Origin: an uncultured Bacilli bacterium
Lineage (GTDB): Bacteria; Bacillota_I; Bacilli_A; RF39; UBA660
DNA length: 34,885 nt
Direction: 5' to 3'
Assembly (NCBI GenBank): GCA_910585915.1
Contig: CAJUGF010000012.1
Span: forward strand, 1-34,885
Shown piece by piece: positions 1 to 8,487 of the stretch (position 1 is its first letter; each line of letters opens with the position of its first letter). The position numbers were made by a program, and so were the translations under genes. The notes below the pieces were generated by a model. The model saw only the letters and a program-made list of their open reading frames with translations, had not been told where the DNA came from and ran no database searches.

Positions 1-11
1 CTATATTTTTT

Positions 12-50
12 ATTAAATAAAAAGACTATTGAACTTATTTGTCAACAGTC
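12..50 (-). terminator. Terminator of the ABC importer operon
   Basis: On the minus strand a 9-bp stem (arms 42-50 and 24-32, one A·C mismatch) is followed by a U-rich run (23 down to 12). It lies just past the permease stop codon. A second compact palindrome, AAACGGGA-T-TCCCGTTT at 53-69, sits between the stop and this hairpin. Confidence 0.75.
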
Positions 51-81
51 TGAAACGGGATTCCCGTTTTAAATTTTTTAA

Positions 82-873
82 TTACTTATTCACAATTTTC
101 TTTTCAACCAAATGTACAAATTCATATAGTAAGAATGACATAATTACTAATATCACAATTCCACTCATCACAATATTTAAATTAAAAACTTGAGTGCCAT
201 AAATAATCAAATATCCTACACCTTTTTTACTAACTAAAAATTCACCCATAATAACGCCAATTAAAGTCATGGAAATATTAAGCTTTAATGATGAAATAAT
301 ACAATTTTTAGAGCTTGGAATCACTAAATAAAATAACGTCTGTAATTTATTAGCATGAAACGTTTTCATAAGCTTTAACTGATTGTTATCAGTACCTAAA
401 AAACCATTATAAATATTGATAATGCTGACAATCAAATTAATAAGAAGAGCCATTACAATAATTGATTTAGTATTTGCACCTGTCCAAATGATAATAATGG
501 GTCCTAAAGCAACTTTGGGTAAACTATTAAGCATTGTCAGAAAAGGATCAATAATTTTGGCTAGTAATGGAATTTCATAAAGCAAAATAGCTATAAAGAA
601 TCCAATCATAATTCCTAGGGAGAAAGCTAAAATAGTCTCATAAAAAGTTGTAAAAATATGAATATACAAATCTCCAGATATAGCTAAAGTGTGTATCGTG
701 TTGAAAATCTGAGATGGACTAGAAAAAATAAAGGGATTAATAATTTTTTTACTACTTGCATATTCCCATAATCCTAAAAAACTAGTAACTAGTAAAATTT
801 GCACAATGAGCACAAATAGCCGTTTCATTCGAATATGAAATAAAAATTTTCTCTGTTCCTCAGACATTAACAT
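82..873 (-). CDS. ABC transporter permease (SsuC/NrtB type)
   Basis: Inner-membrane permease of an ABC importer, probably for a small organic nutrient. The 263-aa protein has about six hydrophobic segments and a cytoplasmic coupling loop around residues 165-205, where the EAA-type loop of binding-protein-dependent permeases is expected. It is the third gene of a binding protein-ATPase-permease operon read leftwards. Its start lies inside the end of the ATPase gene (14-bp overlap), behind GGAAGG with good spacing to the ATG at 873; a second ATG two codons in is possible. Family members include SsuC, TauC and ThiX-like permeases. The substrate cannot be read from the sequence, and no TPP or other riboswitch was found upstream of the operon. 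Confidence 0.85.
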   Translation of the reverse strand: MLMSEEQRKFLFHIRMKRLFVLIVQILLVTSFLGLWEYASSKKIINPFIFSSPSQIFNTIHTLAISGDLYIHIFTTFYETILAFSLGIMIGFFIAILLYEIPLLAKIIDPFLTMLNSLPKVALGPIIIIWTGANTKSIIVMALLINLIVSIINIYNGFLGTDNNQLKLMKTFHANKLQTLFYLVIPSSKNCIISSLKLNISMTLIGVIMGEFLVSKKGVGYLIIYGTQVFNLNIVMSGIVILVIMSFLLYEFVHLVEKKIVNK

Positions 874-1606
874 CCAAATCCTTCCATATCAAATCATAAT
901 AAGATGCAAATTCCTTAGCCTTTCTATTTTCTATGGGATTACTCTGATTTGATAAAGAAATATCATATACCTTTTTTACAGAACATGGGCGTTTAGAAAA
1001 AACATAAACTCTTTGAGACATAGATATTGCTTCTGACAAATCATGTGTTACCATAATAGCAGATTTCTTTTCTGCCTTTAAAATACGATAAACGTCATCA
1101 CTAACTGCTAACCTAGATTGATAATCCAAAGCGGAGAAAGGCTCATCGAGCAAAAGAATATCTGGTTTTAAAGCAAGTGTTCTTATTAAAGCAACTCTTT
1201 GCTTCATTCCTCCCGATAGCTCATTAGGATACTTATCCACAAAATCTTTTAAACCATAAGTTTCCAACAACTTTTTTACATATTCTTTATTTTCAAGAGA
1301 ATCTTTTTTATTAATTTTTAAACCCAATATCGCATTTTCAAAAATTGTTAACCATGGAAACAATGCATCTGTTTGTAGCATATAACCGATCGTGCAATTT
1401 TCTTTTAAAAGAAATGAACCACTACTAGGTTTTTCTAAACCTGATAAAATACTAAGAAGTGTAGATTTACCACACCCACTAGGACCAACAATAGAAACAA
1501 ATTCACCTTCATGTAATTCCAAGTTGCATAGATCAATTGCTTTAATTTCGCCATTAGGGGTATGATAAATCTTACTTATATTTTGGACTTCTAAAATCTT
1601 ATTCAT
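860..1606 (-). CDS. ABC transporter ATP-binding protein (SsuB/TauB type)
   Basis: Cytoplasmic ATPase that would drive the importer formed with the permease at 82-873. All the key motifs are present in 248 aa: Walker A GPSGCGKST (residues 41-49), Q-loop glutamine at 78, signature LSGGM (130-134), Walker B ILLLDE (150-155) and the switch histidine in THD (188). Length and motif spacing fit the nitrate/sulfonate/taurine-type ATPase family. The start codon overlaps the 3' end of the binding-protein gene by 8 bp and has no strong ribosome binding site, so translation is probably coupled to that gene. Function as an ABC ATPase is certain; the transported substrate is unknown. Confidence 0.92.
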   Translation of the reverse strand: MNKILEVQNISKIYHTPNGEIKAIDLCNLELHEGEFVSIVGPSGCGKSTLLSILSGLEKPSSGSFLLKENCTIGYMLQTDALFPWLTIFENAILGLKINKKDSLENKEYVKKLLETYGLKDFVDKYPNELSGGMKQRVALIRTLALKPDILLLDEPFSALDYQSRLAVSDDVYRILKAEKKSAIMVTHDLSEAISMSQRVYVFSKRPCSVKKVYDISLSNQSNPIENRKAKEFASYYDLIWKDLDVNV

Positions 1607-2591
1607 GACTAATATTTTGAACTAAATCTTGATATGGTACATATTCTTGAATTAAATCAGCATCAATCATAATATCCTCTAGATTTTGATAGATTTCTTC
1701 ACTAATATAAGCATTAGGAAGCCAACTATCTGTTTCTTTATAACGTTTTACAATAGTCATTAAATCATTAACAGACGAATCAGGAAATTGTGGAGCAATC
1801 ACTTTCGCAATTTCTTCTTCATTATGTTCTTTTACATAATTAATTCCTTTTTCCAAAGCTCTGGTAAATTTCTCTAAAACATCTTTATTATTTTCCATGT
1901 AACTTTTTTGTGCATAGAAAGCGGTATAAGGAACACTACCAGATTTTTCTCCGATACTAGCAACCACTGTACCATAGCCCTCTTTTTCTAATTTTGTTGC
2001 ATTTGGTTCAAATAGATTTACATAATCTCCTACACCTGATATAAAACTTCCTGCTAAGGCAGCAAACTCTACTGAATAATTTAAATTAACTTCACTAGGA
2101 TCAATTCCAGCATTTTTTAAAGCATTTAAGAAATTAAGTGCAGGCATTCCGCCTTTTCTTCCTACCAATACTTCTTTCCCTTTTAAATCACTCCATTGAA
2201 AATCCTTATCTTTAGATACAATAAATTGTCCATCTCTTTTGGTAAGACCAGCAAACGTAACTAAATAATCTTCTTCACCACCATTATAAACATAAATAGC
2301 ACTTTCGGGTCCTGCAAATCCAATATTTACATCTCCTGATAAAACAGCAGCAGCAACTTTATCAGCACCACTTGTCAAAATTAAATCAAGATCGATTCCT
2401 TCATCCTTAAAGTAACCATTTTCTATAGCTACATAAAGTGGAGCATAAAAAGCACTATGAGTTACCTCTGATAACTTAACTTGTGTTAATTGGTCAGTAT
2501 CATTATTATTCTTTTTCCAAAAAGAATAGCCAAATAAAACCAAGACAATGATACAAATACCAACCAATATTTCTAATATAATTTTTTTCAA
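1599..2591 (-). CDS. NMT1/THI5-like ABC substrate-binding protein, TTG start
   Basis: Solute-capturing component of the importer, held at the outer membrane face. After a short charged start there is one hydrophobic segment (about residues 4-22). It has no lipobox cysteine at a normal position, so it looks membrane-anchored rather than a lipoprotein. The mature part opens with the family signature: a short beta strand, then AFYAPLYVAIENGYF, as in NMT1/THI5 and SsuA-like proteins. I place the start at TTG 2591, with AAAGGAGG seven bases upstream. An in-frame ATG at 2615 lies at or before the probable transcription start given by the TATAAT at 2624-2619, and choosing it would put the GGAGG inside the gene. 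A thiamine precursor, sulfonate or another ligand are all possible. Confidence 0.85.
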   Translation of the reverse strand: MKKIILEILVGICIIVLVLFGYSFWKKNNNDTDQLTQVKLSEVTHSAFYAPLYVAIENGYFKDEGIDLDLILTSGADKVAAAVLSGDVNIGFAGPESAIYVYNGGEEDYLVTFAGLTKRDGQFIVSKDKDFQWSDLKGKEVLVGRKGGMPALNFLNALKNAGIDPSEVNLNYSVEFAALAGSFISGVGDYVNLFEPNATKLEKEGYGTVVASIGEKSGSVPYTAFYAQKSYMENNKDVLEKFTRALEKGINYVKEHNEEEIAKVIAPQFPDSSVNDLMTIVKRYKETDSWLPNAYISEEIYQNLEDIMIDADLIQEYVPYQDLVQNISHE

Positions 2592-2618
2592 AAAAATTCC
2601 TCCTTTTTGTTCCATGGT

Positions 2619-2624
2619 ATTATA
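2619..2624 (-). promoter_or_regulatory. -10 element of the ABC importer operon
   Basis: Perfect TATAAT on the minus strand. Transcription should start near 2612, which makes a short leader ending in AAAGGAGG and the TTG start. No good -35 hexamer is visible. Confidence 0.55.
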
Positions 2625-2734
2625 TGCAAAAATCGAAAAACAGGTACTCTAAGAAAAAATATCAATTATCAAAAAAAGCTTGTAAAAAGAAGAGATTCAT
2701 ATTAGAATAACAACACAAAAAAAGAGGTGCAAAA

Positions 2735-3424
2735 ATGAATATTGAATTTAAATACAATAAAGAAAATAATAGTTATATGATAACCAATCAAAATGGGAAA
2801 ATGAAAATTAGAGAATTCCACCCAAACATGCAAGAAATTTTAGTTGAGGAAAATATTATTGAAGAAACAACAGAAAAGCTAAATAGTGCTACCGATCAAA
2901 AAAGTAAATATTTAAAAACTCTAGCAGAAATAGTGGAAGCAAAAGAAAACACTAAAAAGTCTTATAAAAGATTACAGAAAAAAATTTTAAAGTGGGGATC
3001 TTTAGAATTAATGATTATCATGATGATATACGTATGGTTGGAAGGTGACATTTCACATTTTTTCTCAATAGCAATTTTTGGAAGTACAGCAGTAGGAGCA
3101 ATAATAGGATATTATTCATGGGTTTCAGCTGGAGAAGCCAAGGATGAGAATAACTGTTTAAATAAACAATATAAAATGGCAGAAGAACAATTAAAAGAAA
3201 AAGAAGCCAAAATTTCAGAGCTAAGTCTTTTATTAGAACAATCAGAGCAAAGATTAGAAGAACTGTTAAAAGATTCTAGTAAAAAAGAAACAATCCCTGA
3301 AATAAGTACAGAAATAGCTCCAGTTAGTTATCGAACAATATTAGAAAATCGAAAATTAGAATTACAAAGCATGTATCAAAAATCATTAATAAGAAAACCA
3401 GAAGATAACAATTATACAATTTAA
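2735..3424 (+). CDS. Coiled-coil protein with two membrane segments, unknown function
   Basis: I do not recognise this 229-aa protein. Residues about 40-82 and 135-182 are charged, heptad-like helices. Between them are two hydrophobic segments (about 86-103 and 108-128) separated by a short acidic turn, so the protein probably makes a membrane hairpin with both coiled coils on the same side, most likely the cytoplasm. The N-terminal 30 residues look like a small beta-rich piece. The ATG follows AGAGGTG. The gene stands alone: divergent from the ABC operon and closed by a hairpin at 3440-3473. A scaffold or envelope role is possible but is only inference. Confidence 0.6.
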   Translation: MNIEFKYNKENNSYMITNQNGKMKIREFHPNMQEILVEENIIEETTEKLNSATDQKSKYLKTLAEIVEAKENTKKSYKRLQKKILKWGSLELMIIMMIYVWLEGDISHFFSIAIFGSTAVGAIIGYYSWVSAGEAKDENNCLNKQYKMAEEQLKEKEAKISELSLLLEQSEQRLEELLKDSSKKETIPEISTEIAPVSYRTILENRKLELQSMYQKSLIRKPEDNNYTI

Positions 3425-3439
3425 AAATAGTTCAAAAAT

Positions 3440-3473
3440 GAGAAGAAAAATGAAAAATTAACTTCTCTTTTTT
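3440..3473 (+). terminator. Terminator after the coiled-coil membrane gene
   Basis: GAGAAG at 3440-3445 pairs with CTTCTC at 3462-3467 and is followed by TTTTTT. The stem is only 6 bp with a 16-base loop. Confidence 0.55.
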
Positions 3474-3498
3474 CTTGTAATTTTTAAAATTTTAATTC

Positions 3499-3527
3499 TT
3501 TACAAGCCATTCGAAGTATGTTAAAAT
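3499..3527 (+). promoter_or_regulatory. Promoter of the helical-repeat gene cluster
   Basis: TTTACA (3499-3504), a 17-bp spacer, then TAAAAT (3522-3527) preceded by TGT, which makes an extended -10. It overlaps an upstream in-frame ATG at 3518, which therefore cannot be the start of the gene. Confidence 0.75.
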
Positions 3528-3553
3528 GTTCACATAATAAAGGGAGTGGCTAT

Positions 3554-4675
3554 ATGAAAACATTGACACCAGAGGTGAATGCTTTACTAGATAAATTATA
3601 TAATCTCCGTGGGGAAGATAGCGTTATTCTAATAGAAATGGAAAAACAAAAGAAAAAAGCGGAAGAAACAAGAGAAAGAACAACAGAACAAAAGAAAGAT
3701 TTACAAAAAAAGATTTCTGAATTAGAAAAACTTCACGAAGAATTAGATGAACAAGGTGAAAAATTAAAAGAAGTATTATCTGGAATTCATCGCGAAGAAT
3801 ACAAAACAGTATTAGAACGCTTAAGAATAGATTTCAATCCTACTGCATTAGTGGAAAAACTAGATCATTCATTACCAAAAACTATTGATTCTGTAAAAGA
3901 GGATACAAAAAAAGCCGAAGATGAATTAGTAAAAGTAGAAGAAGAAATGAATAATGCAATTACAACCATTGAAGAAGTTGGAATTAGAAAAGATGCTGCA
4001 TTAGGAAATCAAGAAAAATTAAATGAATACTTTGAATTAGCTCTAACGGGTAGAATAAATATTACAAGAGACTCTATTACTTCATTATTAGAACAATTCA
4101 AATTTACTGAAGAAGAACAAAGAGAAGCAGCAAAAATATTAATGTTCCCAGAAGATGCTTTATTTGCATATGATGAAAAAATCAAATCAAAAGAAAAATC
4201 TGGTAAATCAATTGGCGAAGTAATAAGTGAAGCAAAAACAGCTAGTATGGAAGAACCTAAAATTGAGGAAACAGAAGATCATGCAATGGAAGAAGAAACC
4301 CCAGCTAGCATTGATCCAAAAGAAGAAGTAATTTTAACACTAAAAGAAGAAGGAATCGACTATCTAGATTTTAAGGCAGATGAAATTGATGAATTAATTG
4401 CTAATTTTGATGCAGAAACTTTACGAAAAAATATTGAATTAATAAAGAAAAAAGGCTTAGGATTAGATATATTCCATAGCAATATAAAATTATTTTATGA
4501 CTTAGAATTAGCTGAAAAAATAGAAATGCTAATAAAAAATGGTAAAGAAATCATGGATATATATTTAAATCCTGCAGTAGTAATTAAATATAATAAAGAA
4601 GAATTAAAAAATAGAATTCTTGATATCAAAGCAAATGGACTTGAACCAAGCGAAGTTCCATTAATGGCATATTAA
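3554..4675 (+). CDS. Coiled-coil protein with C-terminal helical repeats, unknown function
   Basis: The 373-aa protein has three parts. Residues about 25-150 are long charged helices with strong coiled-coil character. A middle part contains an acidic, probably disordered linker (about 225-255). The last 120 residues carry about three and a half repeats of roughly 33 residues following the pattern IxxLKxxG, a second helix and then ExL. This pattern resembles mTERF-type superhelical repeats, but that is a visual comparison only. There is no signal peptide or membrane segment, so it is probably cytoplasmic. The start at 3554 follows AAGGGAGTGG; the longer reading frame begins inside the promoter. 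It is the first gene of a three-gene unit with the 110- and 95-aa genes. Confidence 0.65.
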   Translation: MKTLTPEVNALLDKLYNLRGEDSVILIEMEKQKKKAEETRERTTEQKKDLQKKISELEKLHEELDEQGEKLKEVLSGIHREEYKTVLERLRIDFNPTALVEKLDHSLPKTIDSVKEDTKKAEDELVKVEEEMNNAITTIEEVGIRKDAALGNQEKLNEYFELALTGRINITRDSITSLLEQFKFTEEEQREAAKILMFPEDALFAYDEKIKSKEKSGKSIGEVISEAKTASMEEPKIEETEDHAMEEETPASIDPKEEVILTLKEEGIDYLDFKADEIDELIANFDAETLRKNIELIKKKGLGLDIFHSNIKLFYDLELAEKIEMLIKNGKEIMDIYLNPAVVIKYNKEELKNRILDIKANGLEPSEVPLMAY

Positions 4676-4687
4676 GGAGGAAGTAAA

Positions 4688-5020
4688 ATGAATTTTAAAC
4701 GATTAATGAATGAAACTCTTGTGGCCAATAGTGGAGATATGTCAAGAGGTTTAAAAAATCAGTTAACAATAGTGAGTGCTTTTGCAAATGAAGAATTAGA
4801 AAAAAAGATGGACTATTTAAAACAAAAAGGAATATCAATCTATACATATACAGGATTAAGAATTTTAGAATTCAGTCTTCCTGATATTCAAGCAATAATT
4901 GAAGAGCAAAGTGCTAAAATTGATAAATATCGTGCTAATCCTCAAGAGCTTGTAAAAGATTTAAGAAAAAGAGAAATTACTGTTGGAAACTTAAATTTTA
5001 ATGGAATGGGAGACATGTAA
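4688..5020 (+). CDS. Small helical protein, second gene of the repeat cluster
   Basis: This 110-aa protein is not recognised. It is charged and predicted mostly helical, with no membrane segment. Residues about 35-72 (ELEKKMDYLKQKGIS, then a second helix ending SLPDIQAIIEE) follow the same IxxLKxxG-helix pattern seen at the C-terminus of the upstream 373-aa protein. The gene starts 12 bp after that gene, behind a strong AAGGAGG, and is followed after 2 bp by the 95-aa gene. Co-transcription is therefore very likely, and a joint complex or shared target is inferred from the shared repeat. Confidence 0.6.
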   Translation: MNFKRLMNETLVANSGDMSRGLKNQLTIVSAFANEELEKKMDYLKQKGISIYTYTGLRILEFSLPDIQAIIEEQSAKIDKYRANPQELVKDLRKREITVGNLNFNGMGDM

Positions 5021-5022
5021 GA

Positions 5023-5310
5023 ATGAAATTTTTACAAAAAATGAGCTTTACTCAAAAAGATTTAGATTACTTAAATGAAAATGCTTCATTTGTAATGATA
5101 GATTCATTAGAAAAGAATAAAAAATTAGTGACTGCCAACCTAAACTATCTAATGGATCTTGGTGTAAAAAACTACCGTGACATATTCTTAGAATATTATG
5201 ATTTATTTTTACTAGATAATAGTAATTTTACAAGTATTTTTAATAAGTATGATCGTGAAGATTTAGTCGATAAATTAGCAAAAAATGTTGCCATTATTGA
5301 ATACTTATAA
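5023..5310 (+). CDS. Small helical protein, third gene of the repeat cluster
   Basis: This 95-aa protein of unknown function begins two bases after the stop of the 110-aa gene, so translation is likely coupled; the GGGAG of its binding site lies in the end of that gene. Residues about 38-72 (NLNYLMDLGVKNYRDIF and the following helix) repeat the IxxLxxLG-helix pattern of the other two proteins in the cluster. No membrane segment or signal is present. The transcript ends at the hairpin at 5314-5340. It could be a single-repeat partner that caps or extends the repeat array of the 373-aa protein; this is inference. Confidence 0.6.
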   Translation: MKFLQKMSFTQKDLDYLNENASFVMIDSLEKNKKLVTANLNYLMDLGVKNYRDIFLEYYDLFLLDNSNFTSIFNKYDREDLVDKLAKNVAIIEYL

Positions 5311-5313
5311 AAT

Positions 5314-5340
5314 AGATACCAAGGTATCTTTCTTTTTTTT
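5314..5340 (+). terminator. Terminator of the helical-repeat cluster
   Basis: AGATACC and GGTATCT face each other around AA (5314-5329), followed by TTCTTTTTTTT. Confidence 0.75.
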
Positions 5341-5347
5341 ATATTTG

Positions 5348-5356
5348 TGGTATAAT
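5348..5356 (+). promoter_or_regulatory. Extended -10 promoter of the lipoprotein gene
   Basis: TGGTATAAT (TG-n-TATAAT). No convincing -35: the expected place falls in the terminator T-run of the upstream cluster. Confidence 0.65.
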
Positions 5357-5382
5357 CAATATCAGAAAGTGAGTGAAATTAT

Positions 5383-5829
5383 ATGAAAAAATTAGCAATC
5401 CTAACAGTGATATCTTTATGTTTTATTACAGGATGTGGTGGTACAAAAACAATGGTGTGCACAAGAACAGCAAATCAAAACAATATGGAAATGGATTTAC
5501 ATTATGAAGTAGAATATACTAAAAAAGATGTTAACAAAGTAAAAACAACAGAAAAAATTAAAAGTAGTTCAGAAGCATTATTGGAAACTTATAAAAGTAC
5601 CATTGAAGCAGCTTATGAACCATATAAAGACATTGAACACTATAATTACAATGTTACGATTGAAGGAGATACACTAATTAGTACAACAGAAATTGATTAT
5701 GATAAAATCGATACAGAAAAACTATTAGAAGTAGATTCTGCTAATGGAAAATTAATAAAAGATGGAAAAATTAACATCGAAGAATTAAGAAGTGCTTATG
5801 AATCATTAGGCGCTACTTGTGAAAACTAA
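5383..5829 (+). CDS. Small lipoprotein, DUF1307/YehR-like
   Basis: A secreted lipoprotein of 148 aa. The N-terminus has a Lys pair, a hydrophobic stretch and the lipobox ITGC, with the cysteine at about residue 18 followed by Gly-Gly, so it should be lipidated and face outward. The mature part is about 130 residues with alternating strands and a helix (about 65-85), and holds two further cysteines (near residues 27 and 146) that could form a disulfide. General shape and length recall the DUF1307/YehR lipoproteins of Gram-positives, but I could not verify homology. It is a single-gene transcript between its own extended -10 promoter and a terminator. Function is unknown. Confidence 0.7.
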   Translation: MKKLAILTVISLCFITGCGGTKTMVCTRTANQNNMEMDLHYEVEYTKKDVNKVKTTEKIKSSSEALLETYKSTIEAAYEPYKDIEHYNYNVTIEGDTLISTTEIDYDKIDTEKLLEVDSANGKLIKDGKINIEELRSAYESLGATCEN

Positions 5830-5834
5830 AAGAA

Positions 5835-5857
5835 AACGCGAAAGCGTTCTTTTTTTT
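5835..5857 (+). terminator. Terminator after the lipoprotein gene
   Basis: AACGC-GAAA-GCGTT (GNRA tetraloop) followed by C and eight T. Confidence 0.85.
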
Positions 5858-5869
5858 GCCAAGAAGCTT

Positions 5870-5878
5870 TGATATAAT
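5870..5878 (+). promoter_or_regulatory. Extended -10 promoter of the pcrA-ligA operon
   Basis: TGATATAAT, 27 bp before the pcrA ATG. No clear -35 hexamer. Confidence 0.65.
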
Positions 5879-5904
5879 GAATTAGGAAGTAGGGAAAACA
5901 AAAA

Positions 5905-7992
5905 ATGGATTATCTAGAAAAATTAAATCCTGCTCAAAAAGAAGCAGTTTTACATACCGAAGGACCTTGTTTAGTAATAGCTGGAGCAGGTTCTGGAAAG
6001 ACGAAAGTTTTAACAACAAGAATAGCAAGACTAATTGAAAGTGGAGTAAATCCATATCAAATATTAGCTATAACATTTACCAATAAAGCAGCAAAAGAAA
6101 TGAGAGATCGACTAAATATTTTAGTGCCAGATAATGGAGCATTTGTTGGAACATTCCATTCCTTTGGACTTCGTGTTATTCGCGAGAACTATTTAAAACT
6201 AGGACTGGATCGTAACTTTACAATCATTGATTCAGATGATGTTCTGAGTATCATCAAAAAAATATTAAAAGAAAAAGGAATTGATTCCAAGGAATGTGCT
6301 CCAAATTATATTAGAAATCGCATTAGCTTTATCAAAAATGAAATGATGACTGAAGCAGAAATTGATAAATATTTAACCAGTGATGCTGAAAAAATTGCAG
6401 CAGAAGTATATATAGAATATAAAAAAAGACTAAAACAAAACAACTCAGTAGACTTTGACGATCTATTATCATTACCTGTAGAATTATTTTTAAAAGACAA
6501 AGAAGCATTAGAATATTATCAAGAAAAATATAAATATATTCTAATTGATGAATATCAAGATACCAATGAAGTACAATATAAGATGACCAAAATATTGGCC
6601 AAAAAATATCAAAATCTTTTTGTTGTTGGGGATCCAGATCAATCCATTTATATGTTTCGTGGGGCAAACTTTCGAAACATCTTAAACTTTGAGAAAGACT
6701 ATCAAAATACAAAAGTAATTCCTTTAGAAGAAAACTATCGTAGCACTAAAATGATTTTAGATGCTGCTAATTCAGTCATTAAAAATAACAAAGAGCGAAA
6801 GGATAAAGATTTAAGAAGTAATAATGGTGTCGGCGTAAAAGTAAAATACTTAAGAAGTTACGATGAAAAACACGAAATTACATTAGTCATTGAACAAATA
6901 AAACAATTATTAGAAAAGGGTATTGAGAAAAAAGACATCGCTGTATTTTATAGAACCAATGCTCAAGCTCGTGTAGTAGAAGAACAATTTTTGAAATCTA
7001 ATATTCCTTACAAAGTAGTTGGAAGCTATTATTTCTATAGCAGAAAAGAAATTAAAGACTTAATTTGCTATTTAAGATTAATTTTAAATCCACATGATGA
7101 AATTTCATTAAGAAGAGTTATCAATGTCCCAAAAAGAAAAATTGGTGCTAGTACTATTGCTAATATTGAGTCACATGCAAATGAACTTGGTGTCAGCATG
7201 TTTGATGCTATAACAAATGGCAAAGAATTAGAATTTAAAAACCTAATTCTAAGTCTTCAAAAAGAAAGTGAATCATTATCACTAACTGAATTAGTCGATT
7301 GCATATTAGAACGCTCTGGAATGAAAGAAGAATTAGAGAAAGACCCATCCTTAGAAAGTGAATTACGACTAGATAACTTAATGGAATTCAAAAGTATTAC
7401 AGCTACCTTTGAAAGTCAAACAGGTTCTGTAAATCTTGGAGACTTCCTAGAAGAAATAAGCTTAATTGCTGATATCACTGAGCATAAAGATTTTGAAGAT
7501 GTAGTAACATTAATGACCATTCATAGTGCCAAAGGACTAGAATTTGATATTGTTTTCCTAGTAGGAATGGAAGAAGGAATATTTCCTCATGCTAACGCAT
7601 TAATGGAACGAGATGGAATTGAAGAAGAAAGACGCTTAATGTATGTAGGTATTACTAGGGCAAGAAAAGAGCTTTTCTTAACTAATGCCAAACGAAGAAT
7701 GCTATATGGACGAGATAGTTCCAATCCACCAAGTAGATTTATTGAAGAAATTGATAATGATTTATTAGAAATGACAAATAATAGTATTAAAGAAGAAAAA
7801 GTCATTAAAAAAGATGAAATGTATAATGATACAGATGTAGAATACAAAAATGGTGATGTTGTAATACACACAACCTATGGACGGGGAGTAGTAATTGGAG
7901 TAGATAAGAGCATAGTAACGATAGCATTTGCCAAAAACTTTGGTGTTAGAAAACTAATGAAAAACCATAAAAGCGTCAAAAAAATAAGTTAA
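5905..7992 (+). CDS. pcrA: ATP-dependent 3'-5' DNA helicase PcrA (UvrD family)
   Basis: Superfamily 1A helicase that unwinds DNA during repair and replication and removes recombinase filaments. The 695 aa contain the full motif set: LNPAQKEAV Q-motif (7-15), Walker A AGAGSGKT (26-33), GTFHSFG (Ia), Walker B DEYQDT (215-220), GDPDQSIY (242-249), ENYRS (276-280), TIHSAKGLEFD (V) and YVGITRAR (VI). The C-terminus holds a small Tudor-like segment (GDVVIHTTYGRGVVIGV) typical of PcrA, which contacts RNA polymerase in relatives. It heads an operon that ends with ligA, the arrangement known from Bacillus, except that two other genes sit between them here. The start is preceded by AGTAGGG. Confidence 0.97.
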   Translation: MDYLEKLNPAQKEAVLHTEGPCLVIAGAGSGKTKVLTTRIARLIESGVNPYQILAITFTNKAAKEMRDRLNILVPDNGAFVGTFHSFGLRVIRENYLKLGLDRNFTIIDSDDVLSIIKKILKEKGIDSKECAPNYIRNRISFIKNEMMTEAEIDKYLTSDAEKIAAEVYIEYKKRLKQNNSVDFDDLLSLPVELFLKDKEALEYYQEKYKYILIDEYQDTNEVQYKMTKILAKKYQNLFVVGDPDQSIYMFRGANFRNILNFEKDYQNTKVIPLEENYRSTKMILDAANSVIKNNKERKDKDLRSNNGVGVKVKYLRSYDEKHEITLVIEQIKQLLEKGIEKKDIAVFYRTNAQARVVEEQFLKSNIPYKVVGSYYFYSRKEIKDLICYLRLILNPHDEISLRRVINVPKRKIGASTIANIESHANELGVSMFDAITNGKELEFKNLILSLQKESESLSLTELVDCILERSGMKEELEKDPSLESELRLDNLMEFKSITATFESQTGSVNLGDFLEEISLIADITEHKDFEDVVTLMTIHSAKGLEFDIVFLVGMEEGIFPHANALMERDGIEEERRLMYVGITRARKELFLTNAKRRMLYGRDSSNPPSRFIEEIDNDLLEMTNNSIKEEKVIKKDEMYNDTDVEYKNGDVVIHTTYGRGVVIGVDKSIVTIAFAKNFGVRKLMKNHKSVKKIS

Positions 7993-8008
7993 ATAGAATG
8001 GAGAGAGA

Positions 8009-8485
8009 ATGCAGAATAAAAAGAAAAGACAGAATTATAAAAGAATATTAAAACAGACAAAAAATAAAGCCTTGAAATACCAGATAGAGCAATCATTATA
8101 TGAGAGTTCTATGCATAATGCTGGACTTGAATTAGGAGGGATAAATCCTTATGCTTGCTTTGTTCATTTAAAAGATCATTATGTAATCCACTATACTGAT
8201 TTCCCAATTGAGTTATTTGAGGAATATCCACATATTTGGGCTTTTTTGCAAAGTGGAAGAAGACTGACACTAAAATGTAAAAATGAAACAAAAAAACTTG
8301 GAGTTAGGTTTAATAAAATTTGGATAAATTATGCTGTAGCAATTCATCTAGAAGAAGACGAAATAGAAATAATAGACACATCCTTAAATGTAATTTTGGA
8401 AAAATTAGAAAAACGATTATTATTGATTAATAATACAGAAATGGTAAGAACAAGAAAGCCATTAGATAGAAGAAAAGAGGATTAA
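8009..8485 (+). CDS. Hypothetical protein in the pcrA-ligA operon
   Basis: This 158-aa protein is not recognised. The first 40 residues are very basic (KKKRQNYKRILKQTKNKALK), followed by a compact alpha/beta-looking domain with many aromatic residues (about 48-120) and a basic tail (RTRKPLDRRKED). There is no signal peptide or membrane segment. The basic ends suggest nucleic-acid contact, but that is only inference. It starts 17 bp after pcrA behind GGAGAGAG and ends 3 bp before the nucleotidyltransferase gene, so it is inside the operon. Confidence 0.7.
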   Translation: MQNKKKRQNYKRILKQTKNKALKYQIEQSLYESSMHNAGLELGGINPYACFVHLKDHYVIHYTDFPIELFEEYPHIWAFLQSGRRLTLKCKNETKKLGVRFNKIWINYAVAIHLEEDEIEIIDTSLNVILEKLEKRLLLINNTEMVRTRKPLDRRKED

Positions 8486-8487
8486 AA

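Noticed and set aside
2592..2734. TPP or other riboswitch in front of the ABC importer operon
   Set aside because: The leader between the -10 box and the TTG start is only about 20 bases, and no conserved thiamine, SAM or other riboswitch core is visible.
3518..3553. Longer start for the 373-aa protein at 3518
   Set aside because: The ATG overlaps the spacer/-10 region and has no ribosome binding site; AAGGGAGTGG points to 3554.
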